Shown here in pieces: positions 52,075 to 60,856 of a stretch of DNA of 64,000 nt. The position numbers and the translations under genes were made by a program. The notes beneath the pieces are model-generated. The model was not told where the DNA came from. It saw only the letters and a program-made list of their open reading frames with translations, and made no database searches. Origin of the DNA: Streptomyces clavuligerus (GTDB taxonomy: Bacteria > Actinomycetota > Actinomycetes > Streptomycetales > Streptomycetaceae); contig NZ_CP027858.1 of the NCBI RefSeq assembly GCF_005519465.1, forward strand, positions 1,922,001 to 1,986,000, given 5' to 3'. The first letter of the stretch is position 1. Each line of letters starts with the position of its first letter.

Positions 52075-55000
52075 TCAGCGGCCGTGGCGGTCCCGGGGGC
52101 CCGGGGGGCCCTGCTCCGGGTCCTCCTCGCGGCGGGGTTCCCCGCCCGGGTCCTCCAGCCGCCGGATCTCCTGGCGGATCAGCTCCGCCGGGCGGGAGCG
52201 GGCCGAGGAGAGCAGCCCCAGCACCGCGCGGTGCTCCTCCAGGGCCCGTTCGGGACCGGCCGTGCGCTCCAGCCTGCCCGCGCGGGCCCACTGGGCGGTG
52301 ACCGCGCCTTCCAGCAGTCCGTCGGGGCCCTGTCCGGCCCGCTGGTAGTAGACCGCCGCGGCCCGCAGCCGGGCCGGTGATCCGGTGCGCCGGGCCAGCA
52401 GGGCCGAGGCCAGCGCGCGGTACCACCAGGCGTACGCGGTCAGCTCCGGGTCGGCCGCCTCGCGGGCCGCCGCGCCCAGCGCCCACTCGGCCTCATGGAG
52501 GTCGGCGAGGGAGCCGTCGGCCCGGAACCGCTCGATGCAGGCGTGTCCGAGCAGCGCCCGGCGGCGCGGCAGCTCGGGGTCGGCGGGCGGGGTCTCCTCG
52601 ATCGCGCCGCGCAGGGCCCGTACCGCCGCGTGGACGTCGGACGGGTTCTCCTTGTCCACGCCCCGTTCGGTGAGCTGGCGGCCGAGCGAGGTGAGCACCC
52701 CGGTGCGCCCGGGGTCGGACCAGGACAGCAGCGGCAGGGCCTCGGTCCAGGCCGCGATCGCCGAGTCGCGGTGGGCCCAGCCCCCGGTGGTGAGGTACCG
52801 CTGCTCCAGCAGGGAGGCCATTCGCAGCAGGATGTGGGCCTGGGTCTCCTCGTCCCGGCCCGCGTTGCGCCGCGCCTGGTCCAGCGCCTGGAGGATGCGC
52901 AGCCTGGTGTCGTCGTCGGGGTGTTCGTCGGCGAACTCGATGGCGTCGGCGTAGTCGAGCCAGACCCGGCACAGCTCGGCGGGGCCGACGGCGTCCCAGT
53001 CGATGCCGTCGATGCCGGTGTGCAGATCGTGGCCCGCGCTCTCCGCGTACGCGCGGGACGCGGCCAGGTCCACGACCCGGGGCCGCACCGGTCCCTCGCC
53101 CCGGTGGTGGCGGGCCAGTTCGAGCAGCAGCCCGCCGCGGGCCAGCAGGGCCGACTCATGGCGCTCGTCGGTGCGCAGCTCGGCCAGCGCGTCCGGGACG
53201 GCCTCCGCCATCAGCAGATGGACCACGGCGATGGCGGTGTCCAGGGTGGCGGTGAACCAGTCCCCGGGGTCGGCGGGGCCGCTCAGGGCGTAGGGCGCGC
53301 CGAGGACGGCGAGCCGCCGCAGCACCCGGATACGGGCGGACGCGGCCTGTTCGCGCAGGGCGGTGGGGGCGGACCGGCTCCGGGGGACGGCGTCGGTCAG
53401 CTCGGCGAGGCTGCTGTCGGCGGCGGTGAGCAGGACGGCGGCCACGGGCTCGGGTTCGTCCCCGGCCTGGACCCAGGCCCACTCGGGGACGAGCTTGGCG
53501 GGCAGCCGTCCGGACGCGACCTCGTCGGCCATGGCCTCCAGGACGCGGGCGAGGGTGAGATGGGCCCGCGGGGGCCCGCCCGCGATGGCGGTCTGGGCGG
53601 CGTCGAGGGCTTCGGGCAGGTCCTCCGGCAGGGGGCGGACCAGCCAGCGGCGGAGCAGGGCGTCGGCGAGTTCCTCGTAGAGCCCGGCGCGTTCGGTGGT
53701 GCGGCTCGTCCAGCTCTCCGCCTGGGTGGCGGAGGCGAGGAGGGCGATGGCGGTGTCGAGGTCGCGTACGGTGCCGTGCTCGGCGTAGTGGGCGAGACAG
53801 GCGTGCGCGCGGGCCAGCAGCCCGGCGGTGCCCTCGCGGTGCAGCCGCCCGGGGAGCATGGCGGTCCGGTCGGCGCCGAAGCGGCGCAGTACCTGGGTGG
53901 AGATCTGGGCGAAGGAGAGCGGCCCCCGGTCCTCGGGGCCGACCGGCGCGAGGGGCTGGGGGCTGGGGTCGACGGACCCGGTGAGGAAGGCGGCGGCCAT
54001 GGCGGGGAAGTTGCGCACGGTGCGGCCGTAGCGGGATTCGACGTACTCGGAGCAGTGTTTGAGGACGAGGGCGGCGGAGCCGGTGCCGAGCCGGGCGAGC
54101 AGTTCCTCGCGCACCCCGTCGAGGAAGACGTAGGACGGGCCGCCGTCGTCGGCGCCGGGGCCGCTCGGGTCGCGCCGCAGCAATCCGCTGAGCAGGACCT
54201 CGGCGAGGACGTCGGGGCCGCTGCGCATCAGGGTGGCGCGCTGGACGAGCTGCATGACGGGGAGCATCAGCGGGACGGCGGACAGATGCACGGCGAGCTG
54301 GGCGGCGGCGGGCGACGCGGTCCTGCGGAAGCGACGGACGCGTTCGGCGGCGTCGAGGCGCTGGGCGGCGCGGGCGCGGCCGGGGGCGGGCCGGTGGCGG
54401 CGGTGCACGATCCCGGCGGCGGCGCCGACGCTCTGTCCGGTGCCGCCCGCGATCAGCCGGGTCCACGCCTCGAACGAGGAGCGGCGCAGGGCGAGCACGG
54501 GCACGGGGATGCCCCGGGGGGCGGCGGTGCCGTCCCGGGGGGCGAACTCCAGCCGTCCGGCGGGGCCCTCACGGCGGTGCAGCACCCCGGGGAGCGCGGG
54601 CAGATGGGTGCGGCCCCACATCCGCTGGGGCAGCGGCTGGACGACGGCGACGGGCGCGGTGGCGGCCCAGGTGTACAGGAGGCGCTGCATCCGGCCGCTG
54701 CGCCAGAGCGGTCCGGCGCAGTCGCTGAGGACGACGGTGAGCCGGCGGCCGGTGGGGTCGCCGATGCCGGGCGGTCCCCCGGGGGGTGTGCCGTCGCCGA
54801 TGCGGTGGACGGCGACCTCGCGGAAGGCGCCGGCGCGCTCGCCGATCTGCCGCAGCTCCTCCAGGACGTCCTGCCAGACGACGGTGGAGCTGGACTCGTC
54901 CATGACGAGGGCGAGCCGGGCCTCGCGGCGGCGCCGGGTGGTCAGGACGGGCAGCACGAGCCCGGTGTCGGCGGCGCGGTCGGCGGTGGCGGTCTCGTCG

Positions 55001-55542
55001 AGTTCGCGGCGGACGGGGCGCAGCGGCGGCCGGTAGCGCTGGAGGGGGCGCAGGGAGCGTTCGAGGGCGCGGGCGTCGGGGAGGGCGGTGGGGGCGGGGA
55101 CCCTGATCCGCCGCATGACCGCGCCGGGCGGGGCGCCGCCGGTGCCGGGTCCCGGGCGGCCGGGCGCGTACAGCTCGACGGGTGAGCGGTGCACGGGGGC
55201 GGGCCGCAGGGCGGCGGGGAACGCGGGGTCGTCTGCGGGGGCGGGGTCGCGTACCGGGTCGGGGGTCTCCTCCTCGCCGGGCGGTGCGGCGGGGGCGGGG
55301 CCGGGCCGGGCGCCGGGGGGCGGGGTCGCGGGGACGTGCCGGGCCAGCCAGAGGGCGTCGGCCAGCTCCTCGGGGGTGGGGTCGAGACCGGCGGCGCGCA
55401 TCCGGCGGACGAGGGCGACGAGCGGGGGCGCGGGCGCGCCGGGCTCCTCGTGCCGCTCGTGGTCCGGGCCGTCGCCGGGGGCGGCCGGGCCGGGGCGGGG
55501 CGGGGAGCGGCGGCCGGGCCGGGCGCGGGGTCGTGGGTCCAT
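52075..55542 (-). CDS. SAV_2336-type protein: vWA-like domain plus helical repeats
   Basis: 1155 residues, last gene of the conflict-type operon. After a Pro-rich N-terminus with PLVALVRRMRAAGLDPTPEE, the central domain has ARLALVMDESSSTVVW (~205-220; DxSxS, the vWA metal-site motif) and GRRLTVVLSDCAGPLWRSGR (~265-283), then PVAVVQPLPQRMWGRTHLP, as in SAV_2336 N-terminal domains. From ~400 to the end it is alpha-helical, with TPR-like segments (e.g. AVRALRGAIEETPPADPELP and LLGHACIERFRADGSLADLH). vWA proteins work with MoxR ATPases, and a MoxR gene ends 3 bp before this start. It may be the target-recognising scaffold; this is inferred from family context. Confidence 0.88.
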   Translation of the reverse strand: MDPRPRARPGRRSPPRPGPAAPGDGPDHERHEEPGAPAPPLVALVRRMRAAGLDPTPEELADALWLARHVPATPPPGARPGPAPAAPPGEEETPDPVRDPAPADDPAFPAALRPAPVHRSPVELYAPGRPGPGTGGAPPGAVMRRIRVPAPTALPDARALERSLRPLQRYRPPLRPVRRELDETATADRAADTGLVLPVLTTRRRREARLALVMDESSSTVVWQDVLEELRQIGERAGAFREVAVHRIGDGTPPGGPPGIGDPTGRRLTVVLSDCAGPLWRSGRMQRLLYTWAATAPVAVVQPLPQRMWGRTHLPALPGVLHRREGPAGRLEFAPRDGTAAPRGIPVPVLALRRSSFEAWTRLIAGGTGQSVGAAAGIVHRRHRPAPGRARAAQRLDAAERVRRFRRTASPAAAQLAVHLSAVPLMLPVMQLVQRATLMRSGPDVLAEVLLSGLLRRDPSGPGADDGGPSYVFLDGVREELLARLGTGSAALVLKHCSEYVESRYGRTVRNFPAMAAAFLTGSVDPSPQPLAPVGPEDRGPLSFAQISTQVLRRFGADRTAMLPGRLHREGTAGLLARAHACLAHYAEHGTVRDLDTAIALLASATQAESWTSRTTERAGLYEELADALLRRWLVRPLPEDLPEALDAAQTAIAGGPPRAHLTLARVLEAMADEVASGRLPAKLVPEWAWVQAGDEPEPVAAVLLTAADSSLAELTDAVPRSRSAPTALREQAASARIRVLRRLAVLGAPYALSGPADPGDWFTATLDTAIAVVHLLMAEAVPDALAELRTDERHESALLARGGLLLELARHHRGEGPVRPRVVDLAASRAYAESAGHDLHTGIDGIDWDAVGPAELCRVWLDYADAIEFADEHPDDDTRLRILQALDQARRNAGRDEETQAHILLRMASLLEQRYLTTGGWAHRDSAIAAWTEALPLLSWSDPGRTGVLTSLGRQLTERGVDKENPSDVHAAVRALRGAIEETPPADPELPRRRALLGHACIERFRADGSLADLHEAEWALGAAAREAADPELTAYAWWYRALASALLARRTGSPARLRAAAVYYQRAGQGPDGLLEGAVTAQWARAGRLERTAGPERALEEHRAVLGLLSSARSRPAELIRQEIRRLEDPGGEPRREEDPEQGPPGPRDRHGR

Positions 55543-55545
55543 GGG

Positions 55546-56604
55546 TCAGCGCCTGCGGGTGTCGAGGGGCCGCATCAGCAGTCCGGCGATCTCCTCGCGC
55601 CGTCCGGGCTCCGTGCGCGCGGTGTGCTGGGTCAGATAGATCGCGTTGAGGAGCTGGTCGGTGGGGCGGAGTTCGCCGTCGCCGTCCTCGCTGGTGAAGC
55701 GGCCGATCAGATCGAGGTTGTGTTCGTCGGCGCCGGTGCCGAAGTGGGCCTGCACCATGGCGGCGAGCCGTTCGTCGCGGGGCGGGTCGAGGTGGAGGTG
55801 GATACAGCGGCGGAGCAGCGGGGCGGGGAAGTCGCGTTCGCCGTTGCTGGTCATCAGGACGAAGGGGAAGGCGTGGCAGCGGACCCGGCCGCCGCGCACC
55901 GGGACCCGGCGGCCGTCGTCGGTGAGGACGCGGACCTCGTACCGTCCGGGCCGGTCCGCCGTCCGTTCCAGTTCGGGCAGGGCGAACTCGCCCTCCTCGA
56001 CCACGTTGAGGAGGTCGTTGGGGAGGTCGATGTCGCTCTTGTCGAGTTCGTCGATGAGCAGGACCCGGGGGAGTTCGGTGGGGAGCAGCGCGGTGCCCAG
56101 GGGGCCGAGGCGGATGTAGCGGCCGATGTCGTCGGGCCCGCGCCGCCCGGTCGCCCCCTCTTCCGGCTCCTCCCCCGGCTCCTCCCCCGGCTCCTCGCGT
56201 TCGGCGAGCTGGGCGTCCTGGAGGCGGCCGATGGCGTCGTAGGTGTAGAGGCCGTCCCGCAGTTCGGTGCGGGAGACGACGGGCCACTGGAGGACCCGCC
56301 CGAGCCCCAGTTCATAGGCGATGGAGTGGGCGAGGGTGGATTTCCCGGAGCCCGGTTCGCCGGTGACGAGGAGGGGGCGGCGCAGATAGAGCGCCGCGTT
56401 GATCAGCTCCAGGGCGCGGGAGTCCTGGGCGGGCGGTGCGCCCACCCGGGTGCCGAGGCGCCGCAGCGAGGCGGCGTCGATCGGGGGGACGGGGCCGGGC
56501 AGCGGCTCCCCGGTGAAGGCACGCCAGGGCGGGGGCGGGGGCAGGGAGCGTATCCGCCGGTGGTCCGGCGCGCCGACGCCGCGGTAGATCAGCCAGTCGT
56601 CCAT
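55546..56604 (-). CDS. MoxR-type AAA+ ATPase
   Basis: 352 residues. Walker A LLVTGEPGSGKSTLAHSIA (~80-95), Walker B RVLLIDELDKSDIDLPNDLL (~183-200), sensor-1 FVLMTSNGERDFPAPLLRR (~250), typical of MoxR/RavA chaperone-like ATPases. An inserted acidic stretch EEPGEEPGEEPEEG (~145) is unusual. It should form a hexamer that remodels a vWA partner using ATP; the SAV_2336-type protein follows with a 3-bp gap. ATG at 56604, ribosome-binding GGAG. A 130-bp space precedes it, so it may have its own initiation but is likely in the same operon as the protease. Confidence 0.93.
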   Translation of the reverse strand: MDDWLIYRGVGAPDHRRIRSLPPPPPWRAFTGEPLPGPVPPIDAASLRRLGTRVGAPPAQDSRALELINAALYLRRPLLVTGEPGSGKSTLAHSIAYELGLGRVLQWPVVSRTELRDGLYTYDAIGRLQDAQLAEREEPGEEPGEEPEEGATGRRGPDDIGRYIRLGPLGTALLPTELPRVLLIDELDKSDIDLPNDLLNVVEEGEFALPELERTADRPGRYEVRVLTDDGRRVPVRGGRVRCHAFPFVLMTSNGERDFPAPLLRRCIHLHLDPPRDERLAAMVQAHFGTGADEHNLDLIGRFTSEDGDGELRPTDQLLNAIYLTQHTARTEPGRREEIAGLLMRPLDTRRR

Positions 56605-56734
56605 CGCTCGCTCCTCAGTGACGGGTCGGGAAACCGGTCGCGGGCAACGCCGTTTATGTACCCACACCTCCGCCCTCCCATGGCAGACGGCGGCGATCTC
56701 TTGAGGCTCTCCTCACCGGGACCGCACGGCGCCC

Positions 56735-58756
56735 TCATGGGGAGTCGACCGGTCCGCTGTCGTCGAGGGGCAGCGGGCGCCCCGGGTCGTCGTAGAGGAG
56801 GGCCACCGACTCGGCCCAGTGGCCGGTGTCGCGGGTTCCGCTGATGTCGTCCCTGATACGTCTGAGCCGGTCGGGAAGTTCGACGGGGGCGGTGCTCTGT
56901 TCCAGGAGGAGGGCGGCTCCCTCGTGGAGCCGGTCGCAGAAGTCGCCGCAGCCGAGGTCGGGGTGGCCGTCGGTGTGCCAGAGGGCGATGCCGTGCCCGG
57001 CGGCGAGCGCCATGCCGATGGCGCGGCGGCCCGCGCCGCTGCTCGCGGGGCGGCAGAGCACGGGCACGGCGGACGCGCCCATCTCCTCGAAGTGGCGGGG
57101 TCTGGGGAGCTGCCGGGGCGGGGGCGTGCGGACGGCGACGGGTGCTCCCGCGCGCTCCATCGCCCGCCACCGGCGGAGCCAGACGGGGTCCGGTTCGCCT
57201 CGTCTGCCGAGGTCCCGCAGCACCACCATCCGCCGTACCCCGACATACGCCGGTTGGTGCAGCCGGGCCATCTCGGTGAGCTGCCAGCGGTGTACGGCGG
57301 TGTCGAAGTGGTCGGCGGGGAGGGCGACCTCCAGCGGGGCGGGGGCCCCGGGGGCGTCGAGGGTGGCGAAGACCTCCGCGAGGGGGGCCCGCAGGGTGTG
57401 GACGAGTTCCTCGGGCGGGACGCCGTCACCGGTCTGGTCCTCGTGCAGGGGCTCGTTGAGGTCGAAGCCGTCGTCGACGCGGATGCGCCAGTAGAAGCGG
57501 CTGCCGGGGGCGGTGCCCGCGGGTCCGGCGCGGAACGGGCCGAGCACCGGCTCCAGTTCGACGATGACGACGCCGGTGCCGTCGCCCGCCCGGGGGTAGC
57601 GGACCACGGCGGGGGCGCTTCCCGCCGTCACGGGGGGCGGGGCGAGGCCGGGCGGCAGGCTCGCCTGGGTGACGACGGTGTGCACGATCCGGGGGACGTC
57701 CTGGAGGCGGAGGGCGACCCAGTCGGCGAGCGCGGAGGCGTCCCCGCCGCGGACGCGCTCGTACTCCACGACGAGCTGGAGGTAGTGCAGCGCGGCGATG
57801 GCGGCGACGGGCTGCCCGGCCTCGTAGAGCAGTCCGTGGCCGTCGCGCCAGGAGTGGGGCAGCAGCTGTCCGGGAGGTGCGGCGACCCCGCCCCGGGCCT
57901 TGCGGACCAGTTCGACGACGGGCCGGATGCCGTCGGGCGGCGGTACGGAGGCGAGCAGCCCGAGCGCCTCCCGGCGGTCGCGGGGGCCCCACTGGTCGCC
58001 GCCGGTGTGCACCCCCGCGCCGGGGAGCTGGTGCTGGCGCTCGACCCAGTTGTGGCCGGTCGTCTTCGGCGACTGCCCATGCCAGTGGTCGTGGTCCGCG
58101 ATCAGCGGCTGGTACGCGGGGCCGAAGCGGCGCAGGGCGGTGACCGCGATGGCCGTGCCGCCGTCGCGGCCCGCGCGCCGGGACTTGAGGACGCCGGTGA
58201 CGGCGCCGGTGTGGGCGTCGAGCACGGGGGAGCCGGAGCCGCCCTTGGGGAACTCGGCCTCGGGGCGGAAGCGCAGTCCGTAGTCGTCGTCGAAGCCGTT
58301 GATCCGGGCGGTGGCCTTCCAGCGGACGGCGCGGCCCCCTTCCCCGGGGCGGTAGCCCTGGACGACGCCCCGGCCGCCGGGGTGGTCGGTGCGGTCGGTG
58401 AGCCAGACGCACTCGTGTTCGACACCGGGTTCGAGGACCCGGACCAGGGCGAGGTCCTGGGCGACGGGGACGCGCTGCTCGGGCCGGGGTTCGCCGTCGA
58501 GGAGCCAGCGCTCCAGGCGGGCGGGCAGCGGCTCGCCGCCCGCGACCTCGCCGCCGCACACCCCGAAGATCCGGTCCCGGTCGCCGCGCAACGCGGGAGC
58601 GAGGACATGGGCGCAGGTCAGCACCAGCCCGGGGGCGATGAAGAAGCCGGTGCCCCAGAGCGCGGAGCCCTCCGCTCCTGGGGTGGCGTCCAGGGCGTGG
58701 AAGTAGACGGTGGCGGCGCGGGCGAGGGCGTCGATGACCGGATCGGCGTCGCTCAT
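56735..58756 (-). CDS. Trypsin-like serine protease with VMAP-like C-terminal region
   Basis: 673 residues, no signal peptide, so cytoplasmic. N-terminal chymotrypsin-fold protease: GTGFFIAPGLVLTCAHVLAP (His ~48), VAQDLALVRVLEPG (Asp ~101), and FPKGGSGSPVLDAHTGAVTG (Ser ~175 in GxSGSP). All three triad residues are present. The centre (~250-370) is helical with REALGLLASVP and DGIRPVVELVRKARGG; the C-terminal half contains RFYWRIRVDDGFDLNEPL and RPRHFEEMGASAVPVLCRPA, consistent with VMAP-C (vWA-MoxR-associated protein). ATG overlaps the upstream stop (ATGA). Probable effector: controlled cleavage of a cellular protein. Confidence 0.9.
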   Translation of the reverse strand: MSDADPVIDALARAATVYFHALDATPGAEGSALWGTGFFIAPGLVLTCAHVLAPALRGDRDRIFGVCGGEVAGGEPLPARLERWLLDGEPRPEQRVPVAQDLALVRVLEPGVEHECVWLTDRTDHPGGRGVVQGYRPGEGGRAVRWKATARINGFDDDYGLRFRPEAEFPKGGSGSPVLDAHTGAVTGVLKSRRAGRDGGTAIAVTALRRFGPAYQPLIADHDHWHGQSPKTTGHNWVERQHQLPGAGVHTGGDQWGPRDRREALGLLASVPPPDGIRPVVELVRKARGGVAAPPGQLLPHSWRDGHGLLYEAGQPVAAIAALHYLQLVVEYERVRGGDASALADWVALRLQDVPRIVHTVVTQASLPPGLAPPPVTAGSAPAVVRYPRAGDGTGVVIVELEPVLGPFRAGPAGTAPGSRFYWRIRVDDGFDLNEPLHEDQTGDGVPPEELVHTLRAPLAEVFATLDAPGAPAPLEVALPADHFDTAVHRWQLTEMARLHQPAYVGVRRMVVLRDLGRRGEPDPVWLRRWRAMERAGAPVAVRTPPPRQLPRPRHFEEMGASAVPVLCRPASSGAGRRAIGMALAAGHGIALWHTDGHPDLGCGDFCDRLHEGAALLLEQSTAPVELPDRLRRIRDDISGTRDTGHWAESVALLYDDPGRPLPLDDSGPVDSP

Positions 58757-59217
58757 GACCGCGGGTCGCCCTCGGGGGCGGCGGCCGGGGCACCGGACGG
58801 GGTATCGGGAGCGGCCGGGGTACCGGACGGGCCGGACCGGGCGTCGGACGGGGCTCCCGCCGGACTGTCGTCCAGGCCCTCGGGCCGGTTCTGCTCGCCC
58901 CGGTACCACACCAGGGTGACCTGCACGGACGCCTTCGCCTCCCCCGCGGCCAGCACGGCCAGCGCGACCCCGGACTTGGCCGTCAGCTCGATCCCGAACG
59001 AGACGGCGGCCTCGTCCGGCCGGGCCGCGGACGCGGCGGCGAGCACGGAGGAGCCCACCCCCGCGATCAGCTGCTCCAGCTGCCGGACCCGGGCGGTGGC
59101 GCTCTCGACGAAACCCACGTCCTCCTCGTCCTCGCCGTATCCACCGCCCGGGGCCGAGAGCCGGGCGTGCACCACGGCACCCCCGGGAAGTTCGATCCGC
59201 TGGACGTGTCCGCTCAT
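58753..59217 (-). CDS. Trypsin co-occurring domain (Trypco1/CU044_2847-like) protein
   Basis: 154 residues. QRIELPGGAVVHARL, a helix SATARVRQLEQLIAGVGSSV, and DEAAVSFGIELTAKSGVALAVLAAGEAK with KASVQVTLVW (read as pieces) match the small domain that is coded beside trypsin-like conflict proteases. The last ~45 residues are Pro/Ala/Gly-rich. It is the first gene of the operon and overlaps the protease by 4 bp, so it is probably a stoichiometric partner, adaptor or inhibitor of the protease. ATG after a GGGGGG-type Shine-Dalgarno. Confidence 0.88.
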   Translation of the reverse strand: MSGHVQRIELPGGAVVHARLSAPGGGYGEDEEDVGFVESATARVRQLEQLIAGVGSSVLAAASAARPDEAAVSFGIELTAKSGVALAVLAAGEAKASVQVTLVWYRGEQNRPEGLDDSPAGAPSDARSGPSGTPAAPDTPSGAPAAAPEGDPRS

Positions 59218-59410
59218 GGGCGATCCCCCCGCTGCTCGACGGAGAACTCCCCTGGTATGTACCGCAGCCAGGCGTCCGGTGAACGGATCGGAGGGAGGGA
59301 ACGGGGGAATCACCGGGGAGGACGGCGGACGAGTGCCCTCCGGGGACCGGGGCGGGCCCCGGGGACCGTAGGCTGAGGGGGTAGTCCCCCATCCGTCCCG
59401 GGAGCATGTC

Positions 59411-59593
59411 TTGTACTTCACCGATCGCGGCATCGAGGAGCTGGAGAAGCGGCGCGGCGAGGAGGAGGTCACCTTCGAGTGGCTGGCCGAGCAGTTGCGG
59501 ACCTTCGTCGATCTCAACCCCGACTTCGAGGTCCCGGTGGAGCGGCTGGCGACCTGGCTGGCCCGGCTGGACGACGAGGACGAGGACGAGTAG
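59411..59593 (+). CDS. Small acidic conserved protein (DUF6104)
   Basis: 60 residues from TTG: MYFTDRGIEELEKRRGEEEV, LAEQLRTFVDLNPDFEVPVE, ending DDEDEDE. GGGAG 7 nt upstream. A highly conserved Streptomyces protein of unknown function; the sequence is helical and very acidic. Divergent from the conflict operon, 193 bp apart, which is where both promoters must lie. Confidence 0.88.
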   Translation: MYFTDRGIEELEKRRGEEEVTFEWLAEQLRTFVDLNPDFEVPVERLATWLARLDDEDEDE

Positions 59594-59662
59594 GGCGGGA
59601 GCGGCCCGCACCGGCCGTGCGGGGCGCCGCCGTGACGGCGGCTGCGGCGGCCGGGGCCCCCG

Positions 59663-60478
59663 CTACCGTGCGCGGCGCGGCCGCGCCCCGAGTGCGAGGC
59701 CCCCGTTCAGCAGCAGGACCGCGCCCGCGGCGATCCAGCCGGGGCTGCGCCGCCGTACCCCGTAGAGGGTCACCGGCACCCCCGCCACGAGCTGGGCCGC
59801 GCCGATGGCCCGGGCCCGCCCGGACTCCCGGGCGCGCAGCCAGTGGTCGAGCCCTTCCTCCACCGCGTGCAGCTCCGCCCGTACGGCGTCGCGCCAGCCC
59901 GCCCACTCGACGGACTCGGCTCCGGAGCCCCGGGCGGCGGCCCGCAGCCGGTCGCCGCTCTCACCGGGGGTGAGTCCGGCGGGGAGCCGCAGCCCCGTCC
60001 TGGCGAGCACCGCGATCAGGCCGAGGAGGCGGGCGCGGGCGTCGGCCGCGCGGTCGGGCCGGGTGAGCGGTTCCAGCGTCTGCACATCGAGGACGGGGTC
60101 GAGCCCGAGACGGGCGGCGAAGGTGTGGACCGCCTCGTCCTCACCGGCCGGGGTCCCGTCGGCGAGCCAGACGTACCCCACGGGCCTGCGGAACCCCGAG
60201 GCGAGCAGGAATCCGGAGCGCTCGCCGTCCCACCACAGGGCGAGCGCGGGCCGGTTGGTGGCGACCGAGAGGGCCGAGGCCCAGCCGCCGAGCACCCGTT
60301 CCACCGGTTCCTGACCGTCCCGCCAGGGCTTTCCCTCGGGGATCAGCACACTCCAGCCCTCGCCCGCCGGGGCCAGGAGCTGCCGCTCGCGCAGGAGCTG
60401 GGCCACGGGCCGCACGGCGGCCGGCTCGGCGCGGCTGAGCAGCAGCGCGCCCACGGATGTCGCGTTCTGGGAACTCAC
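59663..60478 (-). CDS. Conserved membrane-associated hypothetical protein
   Basis: 271 residues. SSQNATSVGALLLSRAEPAA, a soluble middle with PEGKPWRDGQEPVERVLGGW, a helical region, then two C-terminal membrane helices (AQLVAGVPVTLYGV and WIAAGAVLLLNGGLALG). GTG at 60478 fits the conserved N-terminus, though its AAGGGG site is very close. Function unknown. Confidence 0.8.
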   Translation of the reverse strand: MSSQNATSVGALLLSRAEPAAVRPVAQLLRERQLLAPAGEGWSVLIPEGKPWRDGQEPVERVLGGWASALSVATNRPALALWWDGERSGFLLASGFRRPVGYVWLADGTPAGEDEAVHTFAARLGLDPVLDVQTLEPLTRPDRAADARARLLGLIAVLARTGLRLPAGLTPGESGDRLRAAARGSGAESVEWAGWRDAVRAELHAVEEGLDHWLRARESGRARAIGAAQLVAGVPVTLYGVRRRSPGWIAAGAVLLLNGGLALGARPRRAR

Positions 60479-60547
60479 ACCCCTTACGCTAGGGCAGTTT
60501 GCCCCGTTATGACTGGTTATGGTCATGCGACCGGTCGCTTCTGCCCC

Positions 60548-60603
60548 TTGACACCATGTAGTCGCGATATATCGTATCGAAGAGAGACGCGATATGTTGC
60601 GTC
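60548..60603 (+). promoter_or_regulatory. Promoter with palindromic operators for the PadR operon
   Basis: TTGACA (60548-60553), 16-bp spacer, TATCGT (60570-60575). The palindrome CGATATATCG (60565-60574) overlaps the -10, and GACGC-N8-GCGTC follows at 60586-60603. AT-rich palindromes of this kind are typical PadR sites; the operon's own PadR is the likely ligand. Confidence 0.65.
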
Positions 60604-60645
60604 GTGTCTTCGGACTCCGACCCGTCCGGCTGGAAGGGCAGCGCC

Positions 60646-60855
60646 ATGGCAGAGTCGACGCGGGGGATCACCGGGCCCACGCGGCTCACCTCCGAGGAAC
60701 CGGTACGGACCCGGCGGGGACGGATCTCCGGCAGCGCCGGGGCCGCCGGGAGCACCGCGCAGGTGCCGGGCACGGACGAGGGGCCCACCCGGCTGGGGAT
60801 CTCCGGAGCCGGGGGCCCCACCGGCCCCGTCGGCCCCACCGGAAAGGTGCTCTGA
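60646..60855 (+). CDS. Small Gly/Thr/Pro-rich protein, first gene of the PadR operon
   Basis: 69 residues from ATG with GAAGGG at 7 nt. MAESTRGITGPTRLTSEEPV, then repeated GPTRL and the collagen-like GGPTGPVGPTG end. No fold is expected. It ends 1 bp before the PadR ATG. A GTG at 60604 could extend it by 14 residues. Similar loci usually have a larger envelope protein gene here, so this may be a reduced version. Confidence 0.6.
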   Translation: MAESTRGITGPTRLTSEEPVRTRRGRISGSAGAAGSTAQVPGTDEGPTRLGISGAGGPTGPVGPTGKVL

Positions 60856-60856
60856 G

